DNA of 64,000 bases from positions 47,889 to 111,888 of the forward strand of contig NZ_JAOEGN010000006.1 of the NCBI RefSeq assembly GCF_025446935.1, given 5' to 3'. The DNA comes from Paracholeplasma vituli. Lineage in GTDB: Bacteria; Bacillota_I; Bacilli_A; Acholeplasmatales; UBA5453. The notes under the pieces were generated by a model. That model did no database searches, was not told the DNA's origin, and saw only the letters and a list, made by a program, of their open reading frames with translations. The translations under genes were made by a program, and so were the position numbers. The stretch's first letter is position 1. The number at the start of each line of letters is the position of its first letter. Below are positions 45,675 to 54,066 of this stretch, piece by piece.

Positions 45675-46481
45675 ATGTTATTAAAGTCCGTAGAATTTCC
45701 AATAACCGATGAACGAGGTTATCCCTATGAATTACCTTTTTTCGGTAAAGAAATCGAATTTAAAAATCCAATTACGATCTTAGTCGGTGAAAATGGCGCT
45801 GGTAAGTCATCGTTACTCAAAATGATGAACGATGTGGTCAAGTTGTACCGAATTGAGGGTGTCTCCAATAATACAGCAAAAAAAGGATCCCCCTTGAAAT
45901 CTGTATTCGATCAGCCCATCGTGTCTTATTACCGGACAAAACCAAAAGGATTCTTCTTCAGTGCTGAGGATTTTACCACCTACATTCATGGACTCGAACT
46001 GAATCGTCAAGAGGCTAAACAAGCTCTAGATGAAATCGAAATCGAATACAAAAATAAATCTGAGTTTTCAAAATCACTAGCTCGAATGCCTCACATGAGT
46101 ACTCTAAATGATATTAATAACCTCTATCAAAAGGATTTATTATCCTCATCCCACGGGGAAGCGTATTTGGATTTTTTCAAATCTCGATTACGAAAAAACG
46201 AACTCTATTTCTTAGATGAACCAGAAACCCCATTATCGATTCAAAATCAAATTACGTTACTCTCCATTTTAGATGAAGCCATCGATGAAGGCAATCAGTT
46301 TATCATCGCAACTCACTCCCCTATTCTCATGGCCATTCCTGGCGCAACTATTTATGCCATTGAATCAGAAAGTATCTCCAAAGTTTCTTACGAGGACATC
46401 GAATCTGTACAGTTATTAAAACAGTTTTTAAATCACAAAGAACAATTTTTTAGACATTTATACAAAAAAAAGTCCGAGTAG
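45675..46481 (+). CDS. stand-alone ABC-type ATPase (AAA_21-like)
   Basis: 268 residues with an ABC-type nucleotide-binding fold. Walker A is 'GENGAGKSSLLK' (about 37-48), a signature-like 'SSHGEAYLDFF' stands near 157, Walker B is 'LYFLDEPETPLS' and the switch is 'IATHSPIL'. The Glu-Pro-Glu-Thr Walker B form is typical of predicted ATPases such as AAA_21/RecF-like proteins rather than transport subunits. No membrane partner or nuclease gene is adjacent, so its partner is unknown. Start ATG 45675 chosen after AGGATG; GTG at 45666 is possible. Confidence 0.75.
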   Translation: MLLKSVEFPITDERGYPYELPFFGKEIEFKNPITILVGENGAGKSSLLKMMNDVVKLYRIEGVSNNTAKKGSPLKSVFDQPIVSYYRTKPKGFFFSAEDFTTYIHGLELNRQEAKQALDEIEIEYKNKSEFSKSLARMPHMSTLNDINNLYQKDLLSSSHGEAYLDFFKSRLRKNELYFLDEPETPLSIQNQITLLSILDEAIDEGNQFIIATHSPILMAIPGATIYAIESESISKVSYEDIESVQLLKQFLNHKEQFFRHLYKKKSE

Positions 46482-46495
46482 GACTTTTCTTATTT
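46468..46495. terminator. bidirectional terminator
   Basis: AAGTCC-GAGTA-GGACTT with an A-run upstream and T-rich tail downstream, between two convergent genes. Confidence 0.7.
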
Positions 46496-47376
46496 TATTC
46501 AGGGTCTTGTTCTAATAGTGTTTTTGTTTCATCCATCCACTGTTTCGCAAATCGATTATTCGTAATGACAATCGGCATCGCAAATACGTAGAAGATTGGT
46601 AGTATTAAGTAATAATCTAAAGAGAGTTCAAACACCCCGATAAATGTGGTTAATACACCAATAGACAAAATGAGTAAGAATACCGCTATATAGTTCCAAA
46701 CAAATCGTTTACGAGGAATTTGAGCCTTAATACGGTGATGTAAGGTGAGCACGTGTTTATACGTAAATGCAGATATCAACAAAGCTGCAATCGCAGCGAG
46801 TCCTAATAGGATACCTGCAACCAAATGGTGGTATTTCAAAATAGATAATACCGAAATGATACCGAATATTTCAATGATACCAGCAATCAAGAGTTGAACG
46901 AGGGTTCTAGAATACTTGATGCCCTTTAGGTAGCGATCTTGAATCAACAAACTGTTCTTAGGGTGTTTTTGAGTTTCTTCAATCAGCTTAATGTAGGACG
47001 ATTCTGGTTCTTTAGTCTCCTGTAAGAGTTTCTCATAGTCGTTTAGCATAAACCACTCAACTAAAGTGTCTGCAACAAACAATGGAATCGTAATCATATT
47101 AAACAAGAAATACCCTTGTGTATCTAAGCTGCTCGCTCGCAATACAACAAAGATGATGGATACCTTTAAAAGAAAATCGATCAAAGTGTAGCGTTTCAAG
47201 TGTTTAAAAGATTCAGAGAATCCAAACATCGTTAGGATCACTGGTGCAATCATCGTAAAAATCCAGAAGGGGTGAATCGTATCGAGCCCGTCCGTATGAA
47301 TTTGATAGTTTAAGAATAGTACGTTTAAATAGGATAGAATGGATAATCCAATCAATAACCGTAAGAATGTTTTCAT
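46495..47376 (-). CDS. polytopic membrane protein, unknown function
   Basis: 293 residues with about eight hydrophobic segments (for example 'LLIGLSILSYLNVLFLNY' at 7-24 and 'LVQLLIAGIIEIFGIISVL' near 157-175) and one charged loop of some 50 residues (115-150, 'EKLLQETKEPESSYIKLIEE'). I do not recognise the family. A GAGGTAA box precedes the ATG. It stands alone on the minus strand between a bidirectional terminator and the UPF0154 gene. Confidence 0.6.
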   Translation of the reverse strand: MKTFLRLLIGLSILSYLNVLFLNYQIHTDGLDTIHPFWIFTMIAPVILTMFGFSESFKHLKRYTLIDFLLKVSIIFVVLRASSLDTQGYFLFNMITIPLFVADTLVEWFMLNDYEKLLQETKEPESSYIKLIEETQKHPKNSLLIQDRYLKGIKYSRTLVQLLIAGIIEIFGIISVLSILKYHHLVAGILLGLAAIAALLISAFTYKHVLTLHHRIKAQIPRKRFVWNYIAVFLLILSIGVLTTFIGVFELSLDYYLILPIFYVFAMPIVITNNRFAKQWMDETKTLLEQDPE

Positions 47377-47404
47377 AGCGTTACCTCAACTCTCATTTTA
47401 TCAC

Positions 47405-47432
47405 AAAAAATAAAAAGGTGTTTTTGAACACC
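47405..47432 (-). terminator. terminator of the UPF0154 gene
   Basis: On the minus strand GGGTGT-TCAAAA-ACACC is followed by TTTTTATTTTTT. Confidence 0.75.
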
Positions 47433-47434
47433 CA

Positions 47435-47650
47435 TTATTTAACTTGATTCATGGAATTTAATATTTGTCGAACTTGCTTTTCAGAAGGGGTTCTGCCCAT
47501 TTGACGCATCATTTCGCGAATCATTCGTTCATTGACAGGTGGGTTTTTCTTTAAGTAATTTTTAAACCATGCACGGGCAATAAAGAACCCTGCGATACCC
47601 CCAGCCAATAAACCACCAAGTCCTGTTAATAAATACCATAGCCATTCCAT
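47435..47650 (-). CDS. UPF0154 (YneF-like) small membrane protein
   Basis: 71 residues. One transmembrane helix rich in glycine ('LLTGLGGLLAGGIAGFFIA') is followed by 'KNPPVNERMIREMMRQMGRTPS', the hallmark of UPF0154/YneF proteins found throughout Firmicutes and Mollicutes. Function unknown. The ATG at 47650 is eight bases from AAGGAG; the longer form would begin at a GTG inside that box. Confidence 0.88.
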   Translation of the reverse strand: MEWLWYLLTGLGGLLAGGIAGFFIARAWFKNYLKKNPPVNERMIREMMRQMGRTPSEKQVRQILNSMNQVK

Positions 47651-47736
47651 ATAATTCACTCCTTCAATAACAATAATATCATACTAAATAGCGCTTTTAA
47701 AAGCAAGTCATTCACGGAAATAACACAAAATACGGG

Positions 47737-47765
47737 TTTACATTTTGCTTGACAGATACTATAAT
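47737..47765 (+). promoter_or_regulatory. ferredoxin gene promoter
   Basis: TTTACA (47737-47742), 17-base spacer, TATAAT (47760-47765). A TTGACA at 47749-47754 is also present but is badly spaced. Confidence 0.7.
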
Positions 47766-47786
47766 AAAGTATGAGGAGTGATGATT

Positions 47787-47954
47787 ATGCCAAGATGGAT
47801 CGATGACAGCTGTATTGCATGTGGAAACTGCCAATCAGTATGTCCAGTAGACTGCATTTCTGAAGGCGACATTTACGTGATTGATGAATCCGTATGTATC
47901 GACTGTGGAGCTTGCCAAGAAGGTTGCCCAGTAGGAGCTATTTCAGAACGATAA
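47787..47954 (+). CDS. 2[4Fe-4S] ferredoxin
   Basis: 55 codons. Two CxxCxxCxxxC clusters are visible: '[12 protein letters not shown]' and '[16 protein letters not shown]', with Cys at residues 9, 12, 15, 19, 23 and 37, 40, 43, 47. This is a clostridial-type low-potential ferredoxin, a likely electron carrier for pyruvate:ferredoxin oxidoreductase or similar enzymes not seen here. The start ATG (47787) is eight bases from AGGAG; an ATG at 47781 is too close. It has its own promoter and terminator. Confidence 0.95.
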   Translation: MPRWIDDSCIACGNCQSVCPVDCISEGDIYVIDESVCIDCGACQEGCPVGAISER

Positions 47955-47982
47955 AAAAAACACCCAAGTGGGTGCTTTTTTT
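47955..47982. terminator. bidirectional terminator between ferredoxin and rsmD
   Basis: CACCCA-AG-TGGGTG stem flanked by an A8 run and a T8 run; serves both convergent genes. Confidence 0.85.
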
Positions 47983-48518
47983 TATTTTTGATAGATGCCA
48001 ATCCGTTTAATCCCGTGAACTCGGTCCTTAAGAAGTGTTAAATCCGCTAATTCTGGGCAAGAGTTCTTTTTTTCAATCTCGATGATGATTTTACCATTCT
48101 CATTTAATATCGGGATGACGGCCTCAATGATTGGCATTATCTCGAATGCATAGGGTGGGTCTAAAAAGATATAATCAAATCGAATCGATTGACGTTCATA
48201 GTAACGAATAGCGTCCTTATATTCAAATGCAGTAATGACCGCATTAGCCTCTAATGCTTGATTATTCGCTTTTAAAGACTTGATTGCATGTGGGTGTTGG
48301 TCATTCAAATAAATCGCGCTTGCACCTCTAGAAAGTGCTTCAAAGCCATAAGCACCAGACCCTGCAAACAAATCGAGTACCCTACCATTGACTTCAAACA
48401 ACATGTTGAACACAGCACCTTTTACAATCTGTGCTGATTCGCGTGTGTCTTCGCTGTAGCTGACCAGGGTTTTCCCTTTGTATTTCCCCGCGATGAGTTT
48501 TAATTTAACCTGTTTCAT
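47982..48518 (-). CDS. rsmD: 16S rRNA (guanine(966)-N2)-methyltransferase
   Basis: 178 residues. N-terminal 'LKLIAGKYKGKTLV', SAM motif 'VLDLFAGSGAYGFEALSRGA' and catalytic 'YIFLDPPYAFEIM' (DPPY) match RsmD. The position-30 region 'ESAQIVKGAVFNML' replaces the common 'PTxDRVKEALFNIL', a mild divergence. The start overlaps the stop of the Fic-like gene by four bases. The usual partner coaD (as in rsmD-coaD) does not follow here. Confidence 0.88.
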   Translation of the reverse strand: MKQVKLKLIAGKYKGKTLVSYSEDTRESAQIVKGAVFNMLFEVNGRVLDLFAGSGAYGFEALSRGASAIYLNDQHPHAIKSLKANNQALEANAVITAFEYKDAIRYYERQSIRFDYIFLDPPYAFEIMPIIEAVIPILNENGKIIIEIEKKNSCPELADLTLLKDRVHGIKRIGIYQK

Positions 48519-49588
48519 TCGAACAACTTCAAAATGGCCTTATTATAGTATAAGTTATTGAAATACGTGGTTTTCTTTGAAATTAGGTCTAAATCCATTA
48601 AATCGCGGTACCGTTTGATGATGGTTTTCGACAATACACCGAATTGCGCTTGAAGCGGTTCATTTTCTAAGTAAATGACACGATGGCTCACGTGAAGCAT
48701 TTCCAACAAGCGACGTTTTTGGTAAATCGTATGGTCACTCTCTTCGATTTTTTCTTCTTGTTTGAGTTTTAGACGGTTGTAGGATGCAATCATACGGTTC
48801 GCATCTTTGATTGCGGCCTTAATTCCTTGAAGATAATACACAATGAACCCATTGATGTCGTCTTCAGCTAAAGCCTTCTTACGGACATCTTCTACTTGTT
48901 TTAGATGTCTTGAAAGCGGAATATAGTGCTTAATCCCATCAAATTCAATTAAGTAGAGTTGCGAAGCCAGTCTTGCAAGTTCAACGTTACCAATCAAGAA
49001 TGGCAATGCGGTTGCAATTTGATAATACATCAGTGCCGATCTAACAAATACAGAGATGTCATCACGGTACATGAAGAGTTCCATTTCTTCCATTAATGTG
49101 ATCATGGATTCGGAGTCTGGTGGAATATAGGTCGCTTGTTCAATGGATTGACCAACGTACGATTGTGTGCGGCGAAATTCTCCTGGATACTGATTTTGAT
49201 GTTTTGAGAAAAGGGCATAGTGTAAATCTTTTAAGAATCGGTTTGCATAACCGATTTTTTTAATGTGTGCTGGACCTTCATCAAAAACTTGTTGAAATCC
49301 CAGTAAGTCATTATAAAACAAATTGAATCCACTTGGTGCGTATAAATCAGCAAATGCATAATCTCCAATCGAGGTACGCATCCAATCTAACATTTCTGCG
49401 TCTTGAATTAAGCGAAAGAACGCTTTATTGAGTGGCGATTCCAATGGCAACATGGCCTGAATTTCGTCCACAAGTTTATCAATCCTTGGATCTTTTTTAG
49501 AGGTTATGTGTAGACCATTCAAAGTATAGGGTATAAATCCTTGAATTTTCTTCACCCCGTAAGGCCTTTGTTCGTATGTACCTAGCAT
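48515..49588 (-). CDS. Fic-fold protein with degenerate active-site motif
   Basis: 357 residues. The order of segments matches Fic proteins: 'GEFRRTQSYVGQ' and 'ATYIPPDSESMITLMEEME' before the core, the helix 'RSALMYYQIATALPF', and a winged-helix-like C-terminus ('LSKTIIKRYRDLMDLDLISK'). At the catalytic loop the consensus HPFxDGNGRxGR reads 'LPFLIGNVELAR' (residues 195-206). The catalytic His, the Asp and the Gly-Arg anion hole are lost, so AMPylation is not expected. The frame is otherwise intact and has a good RBS (AGGTGAT), so the protein is made, perhaps as a regulator. It overlaps rsmD by four bases. Confidence 0.7.
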   Translation of the reverse strand: MLGTYEQRPYGVKKIQGFIPYTLNGLHITSKKDPRIDKLVDEIQAMLPLESPLNKAFFRLIQDAEMLDWMRTSIGDYAFADLYAPSGFNLFYNDLLGFQQVFDEGPAHIKKIGYANRFLKDLHYALFSKHQNQYPGEFRRTQSYVGQSIEQATYIPPDSESMITLMEEMELFMYRDDISVFVRSALMYYQIATALPFLIGNVELARLASQLYLIEFDGIKHYIPLSRHLKQVEDVRKKALAEDDINGFIVYYLQGIKAAIKDANRMIASYNRLKLKQEEKIEESDHTIYQKRRLLEMLHVSHRVIYLENEPLQAQFGVLSKTIIKRYRDLMDLDLISKKTTYFNNLYYNKAILKLFE

Positions 49589-49604
49589 ATTATCACCTAC
49601 TTAA

Positions 49605-49634
49605 ATTATACCAAAGAATCGCGTAATTAAGCAA
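49605..49634 (-). promoter_or_regulatory. promoter of the Fic-like gene and rsmD
   Basis: Minus-strand TTGCTT (49629-49634), 18-base spacer, extended -10 TGGTATAAT with TATAAT at 49605-49610. Confidence 0.6.
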
Positions 49635-49643
49635 TAAGAATGA

Positions 49644-49672
49644 CAAAAAAAGGCATTTTGGATGCCTTTTAA
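49644..49672 (-). terminator. cshA terminator
   Basis: Minus strand AAAGGCAT-CCAAA-ATGCCTTT followed by T's, overlapping the last codons of cshA. Confidence 0.85.
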
Positions 49673-51312
49673 AGTTTCTTCAATTTAATCGTTTTGTTCT
49701 TGAATTTTTTACCATTCAAACTCATCACGCGATTCATGGATTGTTTGTTTAATTGGAATACAGTTTTGGTATCACTGATGGTGATATCACCGACATTACC
49801 GGTATATAAGTCTGCTTCTTTCTTAAATAAATCCAATAAAGACACGGCACGGATTTGATCGGCTTTACCGAAGTTGATTTCAAATTCGACAAATTGTTTT
49901 TGATTATCGCGATTATAAGTTTTACCTTCACCAGATGCGTCTTTTGAACGTCTAGAATCACGGTCGTTACGATCAAAAGTTTTCCTTTCACGTGGTTTAT
50001 CAACCGGAATATCGCGGTATTCTTTTTCTTGGTCATCAATGGACATCGTCATTAAAGCGTTGATGATGTCAATACCATCGTAGCCGTCTGCCAATAGTTT
50101 TTGGATGACAATTTCAAATTTGTGTTCGCGCTTTTCATTGATCATGTCAGCAATTTGGTTGTAAATGCCTTTAATGGTCACAGCGTGAATGTCTTCAACC
50201 GTTGGGATTTCTTTCAATTCCAATGGTGATTTGGTAAAACCTTCAAGTTCTTTGATACGTCGACGATTCCAAGCATTCGATAGTGTAATGGCATAGCCAC
50301 TCTTACCTGCACGTCCGGTTCTACCGATGCGGTGAACGTAAACTTCGAGTTCTTGTGGGATATCGTAGTTGATAATCGCTTCGACGTCATTGATGTCTAA
50401 TCCACGTGCTGCAACGTCTGTAGCAACCAGAATTTTGACATTTCTTTGACGGAATGCGTTCATCACGCGATCACGTTGAAGTTGTTTTAAGTCACCGTGT
50501 AACGCGTCTGCACTGTATCCTAAATTTTGAAGGTAAGCTACTAAATCATCGACGCCCGCTTTGGTGTTAGCGAAAATGATGATCGATTTGAAATGATAAA
50601 AGTCTAACAATCTGACCAATAAGTCATCTTTGTATTCCTTTTTCACTTCGTAGTAAACTTGTTTAATCTTTTCAACCGTTAAAGTTTTCGCTTCGATCTT
50701 AATGTGGACAGGGTCCTTTTGATAAGTGGAAGCGACTTTTTTTATGAAAGGTGGGATGGTAGCTGAAAAGAGCACGGTTTGACGCTCTTTCGGCGTATCT
50801 TTCAATATAATTTCTAAATCTTCTTGGAAGCCCATTTTCAACATTTCATCGGCTTCATCCATAACAAGCATACGTAAGTTGCTGAAATCGAGCGTTTTAC
50901 GTGTCATGTGGTCGATAATACGACCTGGGGTTCCGATAATGATTTGTGGTTTTTCCTTTAAGCTCTTGATTTGTCTTTCAATCGATTGACCACCGTAAAC
51001 AACGGTAGCTCTTATTTGTCTAGAGAAGCGAATTAGTTTTAAAAATTCAGCGTAGACTTGGAGCGAAAGCTCCCTCGTTGGCAATAAAATAAGCGCTTGT
51101 ACATTAGGGTTATTCATATCAATCTTTTCGATAATTGGAATCGCGAAAGAGAATGTTTTCCCTGTACCTGTTTGGGCTTGCCCAATCATGTCTTTGCCTT
51201 CTCGAACCACTGGGATCGATTCGGCTTGGATATCCGTCGGATAAACGAATCCCAATTTGTCTATCGCTTTCTGAATATCTTCGTGTAAGTTTAAATCTTT
51301 GAATGTAATCAT
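49669..51312 (-). CDS. cshA: DEAD-box RNA helicase (CshA-like)
   Basis: 547 residues. Helicase motifs are complete: Q-motif region 'GFVYPTDIQAESIP', motif I 'AQTGTGKT', motif II 'VMDEADEML', motif III 'SAT' and motif VI 'HRIGRTGRAGKSG'. A charged linker rich in Arg/Asp/Lys (about 425-465) follows. The C-terminal 75 residues form a DbpA/CsdA-type RNA-binding domain ('IRAVSLLDLFKKEADLYTGN'). Such helicases act in mRNA decay, ribosome assembly and cold adaptation. The RBS is GAGGAC. Its upstream region holds a structured RNA (51409-51593). Confidence 0.92.
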   Translation of the reverse strand: MITFKDLNLHEDIQKAIDKLGFVYPTDIQAESIPVVREGKDMIGQAQTGTGKTFSFAIPIIEKIDMNNPNVQALILLPTRELSLQVYAEFLKLIRFSRQIRATVVYGGQSIERQIKSLKEKPQIIIGTPGRIIDHMTRKTLDFSNLRMLVMDEADEMLKMGFQEDLEIILKDTPKERQTVLFSATIPPFIKKVASTYQKDPVHIKIEAKTLTVEKIKQVYYEVKKEYKDDLLVRLLDFYHFKSIIIFANTKAGVDDLVAYLQNLGYSADALHGDLKQLQRDRVMNAFRQRNVKILVATDVAARGLDINDVEAIINYDIPQELEVYVHRIGRTGRAGKSGYAITLSNAWNRRRIKELEGFTKSPLELKEIPTVEDIHAVTIKGIYNQIADMINEKREHKFEIVIQKLLADGYDGIDIINALMTMSIDDQEKEYRDIPVDKPRERKTFDRNDRDSRRSKDASGEGKTYNRDNQKQFVEFEINFGKADQIRAVSLLDLFKKEADLYTGNVGDITISDTKTVFQLNKQSMNRVMSLNGKKFKNKTIKLKKL

Positions 51313-51408
51313 CTAAGTCCTCAATTCTGTATAATACCTTAATACTATATCATATTTACTGCGATAAACCTAAAGTTTTAGAACTTTAATTTGTAAAAGT
51401 GCTTACAA

Positions 51409-51593
51409 AGTAAAAGCCCATCAAAAATGGGCTTAATTTAGCATATATTACCTAGAAAGGTGTGAGAACATAAAGTGTTACAGTGGGTAAAATCGTCCTT
51501 TACTTTGTGATTCCTAAATATATAGGCTTTCTAACCCCGCAAGGACTCAATTCCCGTTTCGGATGGTTGGGTTCCACAGCTTACCTTCTAGGC
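51409..51593 (-). ncRNA. structured small RNA of unknown class
   Basis: The minus strand has promoter TTGACA (51624-51629), 18-base spacer, TACAAT (51600-51605), with a predicted start at about 51593. The first bases CCTAGAAGGT (51592-51583) pair with ACCTTTCTAGG (51461-51451), closing a roughly 142-nt structured domain. A separate hairpin AAGCCCAT/ATGGGCTT (51414-51434) with a short T-rich run ends the transcript. No reading frame is evident. It lacks tmRNA, SRP and RNase P signatures; a 6S RNA (similar size, paired ends) is possible but not proven. Alternatively it is a leader controlling cshA: AAAGCCTAT (51530-51522) could pair with the 3' half of the terminator. Confidence 0.65.
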
Positions 51594-51599
51594 ACTTTC

Positions 51600-51629
51600 A
51601 TTGTATCACTCTAAGGTAAGTCTTGTCAA
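51600..51629 (-). promoter_or_regulatory. promoter of the small RNA
   Basis: Perfect TTGACA (51624-51629), 18-base spacer, TACAAT (51600-51605), placed directly after the galU stop codon. Confidence 0.75.
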
Positions 51630-51634
51630 ATCCG

Positions 51635-52516
51635 CTACTTGGATTCAAGCTCCGATAATTTCTTCTTTAAGAGGTCAATGACTTGAGGTCTGACGTCCTC
51701 ACGCTTGAGTCCAAAATCAAGGGTCGCTTCGATATAACCAATACGTGATCCGATGTCATAACGTTTGCCAACCACATCGTAAGAAAATACCGATTCTTCC
51801 GCCATCATGCGCTTAATTGCGTCGGTCAATTGGATTTCACCGCCAGCACCACGGGGTTGATTTTCGAGGTATTTAAAAATCGTTGGACTCAAAATATAGC
51901 GCCCTCCGATTGCACTTCGAGAAGGTGCATTTTCGGGTTTTGGTTTTTCGACTACGGAAGAAAGTTTATAAAGACCGGATTCAAGTTCTTCAATAGGTTC
52001 ACAAATCCCATACTTTTGAGTATCTTCATAACTAACCGGAAGTGTCCCTAAGAAAGACCCACCATAGGTGTTGTATTTGTCAATCAATTGTTTTAAGACC
52101 GGTTCATTTTTACCTACATAAAGGTCATCCCCTAATAATAAAGCGAAAGGTTCGTTACCAATAAAAGCCTTCGCACACAATACAGCGTGACCTAACCCCA
52201 ATTGTTCTTTTTGACGAATGTAGTGGATGTTAGCCAAGTTGGATACATCTGTAATGATTTTCAATTCAACATTCTTGTTCTTTTCTCTTAAGATATTTTC
52301 AAGTTCTAGGTTTCTGTCAAAATGATCCATAATGGCGTTCTTATTGGCAGAAACGATAATAAGAATTTCCTCAATCCCTGAAGCGAGGGCTTCTTCGACA
52401 ATGTATTGAATCGTCGGGGTATCGATGATCGGAAACATCTCTTTGGCGAGGGCTTTGGTTGCGGGTAAAAATCTTGTACCGTACCCTGCGGCTGGAATAA
52501 CTGCTTTTTTAATCAT
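51635..52516 (-). CDS. galU: UTP-glucose-1-phosphate uridylyltransferase
   Basis: 293 residues. The nucleotidyltransferase motif 'AAGYGTRFLPATKALAKEMF' (about 8-27), 'LLGDDLYVG', 'VVEKPKPENAPS' and 'RYDIGSRIGYIEATLDF' identify GalU. It makes UDP-glucose, needed by galT (27562) and for glycolipid synthesis. It follows the large membrane-protein gene by 27 bases and is probably cotranscribed with it; phosphoglucomutase at 59560 supplies glucose-1-phosphate. Confidence 0.95.
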   Translation of the reverse strand: MIKKAVIPAAGYGTRFLPATKALAKEMFPIIDTPTIQYIVEEALASGIEEILIIVSANKNAIMDHFDRNLELENILREKNKNVELKIITDVSNLANIHYIRQKEQLGLGHAVLCAKAFIGNEPFALLLGDDLYVGKNEPVLKQLIDKYNTYGGSFLGTLPVSYEDTQKYGICEPIEELESGLYKLSSVVEKPKPENAPSRSAIGGRYILSPTIFKYLENQPRGAGGEIQLTDAIKRMMAEESVFSYDVVGKRYDIGSRIGYIEATLDFGLKREDVRPQVIDLLKKKLSELESK

Positions 52517-52543
52517 AGTGATTACGCGTTGCGTATCTCCTTT

Positions 52544-53998
52544 CTAATAGTAAAGCATGAGGCGCACATATGTGCCCTGATTCATCTTTAACTCTAATAA
52601 TATGTCTCGCACCGTATTCTCGATGATATAATCGAGGTTAATCACTTTGACATTGGTTTGCATAGTGATTACATCAGATTCATTGTAATCGAGTTCTTTC
52701 GATGGATAAGCCTTTAAGTAGTTTTTGACATGATTCTTATGTTTGAAATAAACAACCATGGAAAGAATAACCTCACCACGGATTTCAAGTTCATTGAGTA
52801 AGTGGGCTAAATTGAGCGCTCTAGCTACAATATAATCCGGATTGTGAAAGAATGTGTTTTCATAGAATTTACGGTTGAGATCCGAAAACTGTCTTAAACC
52901 GACATGTGTTTTGAATACCCCTTCCAAAAACGTTTGAAACTTTAATATACGTTTATTTTGTGAAGGGTGATATTCAACATAAATATAAGCGTACTTCTTG
53001 TTATGTGTATAAGCCGTAATGATGAATTTAAAGAGATTTGCATAAACCAAAATTTCGATCAAATGGGTTTGAAATGTCTCTAGAGAGACCTCCATGCCGA
53101 AGTGTCCAATTTCTGTCGTATGTTCATTATACACTAAGGGTTCAAATAAAGCATTAGCAAAAACGAGTTCATTACGGTCTTGATCGTAATATTGATAAGC
53201 ACTGTAAGTCACACGTCCATAATAACGTACAAGTTCAATGATCCCCATCGTTAGACCAAATACCGTTAACATCGGTAAAAAGATCCATTTATGCATATTT
53301 GAGATGTCATCCGTGATGGCGAGAATGAAAATAATCGGTAAGAACACCGAAAGTCTCACAACACGCATCATCGTGGTAAATCCTTTTTTATGTAAGAAAA
53401 CCATCATGATGAATACAATCGTTATGAAATAGATGATCAATACATTATTTGGTGTAATGGTTCTAAAGATAGCAATGTCATTCGCAACAAACATCAACAT
53501 GAAAATATCGATAGCAAACAACCCAAACACCATAAATGTACGGGCTTTTTGGTACCATTTTTTCGTATAGAGTTTTCGAACTTGGGGTAGATGATAATGA
53601 GACTTCATTTCTTTTCGATAAGCATAAAAAGTCTCATACTTACCTAACCAAGTGACTTTAAAAGGTTCAATCTCTTGGTCATCCAAGGTTTTATTCATAT
53701 AGTTTTCAAAATCTGCTAATGGATTTAAAACAAACAAGAGGGTTCCTATGAAAATGATGACCAGACTGAACCGTTCATCCAATAACGCTAACGAAACCGC
53801 AATTAAAACACCGTATATAAAGAATACGATGAGTTTAGCTAGACCACCAAATAAATATAAAGCAACGTATAGTAGAAACAACACGCTAATCAATACATAG
53901 ATGGTCTGTTCATCCGGTTTTAGAAAATAGGATGCAATCACCATACTTACGATGATGGATGACCCTATAGTTAAAGCAATCAGTAATCGGCGTGACAT
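52544..53998 (-). CDS. large membrane protein, unknown function
   Basis: 484 residues. The N-terminal half has about eight hydrophobic segments (8-27, 33-55, 57-75, 78-92, then 155-175, 185-202, 215-230, 240-262). The C-terminal 210 residues are soluble, with alternating strands such as 'KKYAYIYVEYHPSQNKRILKF'. I recognise no family. It lies upstream of galU in the same direction, so a role in glycolipid or envelope metabolism is a guess by association. GAGGG precedes the ATG. Confidence 0.6.
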   Translation of the reverse strand: MSRRLLIALTIGSSIIVSMVIASYFLKPDEQTIYVLISVLFLLYVALYLFGGLAKLIVFFIYGVLIAVSLALLDERFSLVIIFIGTLLFVLNPLADFENYMNKTLDDQEIEPFKVTWLGKYETFYAYRKEMKSHYHLPQVRKLYTKKWYQKARTFMVFGLFAIDIFMLMFVANDIAIFRTITPNNVLIIYFITIVFIMMVFLHKKGFTTMMRVVRLSVFLPIIFILAITDDISNMHKWIFLPMLTVFGLTMGIIELVRYYGRVTYSAYQYYDQDRNELVFANALFEPLVYNEHTTEIGHFGMEVSLETFQTHLIEILVYANLFKFIITAYTHNKKYAYIYVEYHPSQNKRILKFQTFLEGVFKTHVGLRQFSDLNRKFYENTFFHNPDYIVARALNLAHLLNELEIRGEVILSMVVYFKHKNHVKNYLKAYPSKELDYNESDVITMQTNVKVINLDYIIENTVRDILLELKMNQGTYVRLMLYY

Positions 53999-54023
53999 AT
54001 TTTACCCTCGGTATATACTAAAT

Positions 54024-54029
54024 TATACA
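54024..54029 (-). promoter_or_regulatory. -10 box for the membrane protein-galU operon
   Basis: Minus-strand TATAAT about 25 bases before the start codon, following the rplT terminator; its -35 overlaps that terminator. Confidence 0.4.
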
Positions 54030-54058
54030 AAAAAAAGAATGGAGTGTCCATTCTTTAT
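54028..54058 (-). terminator. terminator of infC-rpmI-rplT
   Basis: AAAGAATGG (54034-54042) pairs with CCATTCTTT (54048-54056), followed on the minus strand by T8. Confidence 0.9.
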
Positions 54059-54066
54059 TGTTTTGA

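Noticed and set aside
47749..47754. TTGACA as the -35 box of the ferredoxin gene
   Set aside because: It is only five bases from the TATAAT; TTTACA at 47737 has the proper 17-base spacing.
51409..51593. tmRNA or SRP RNA identity for the small RNA
   Set aside because: No tRNA-like 3' end or tag frame (tmRNA) and no GGAA-type SRP domain IV loop could be found.
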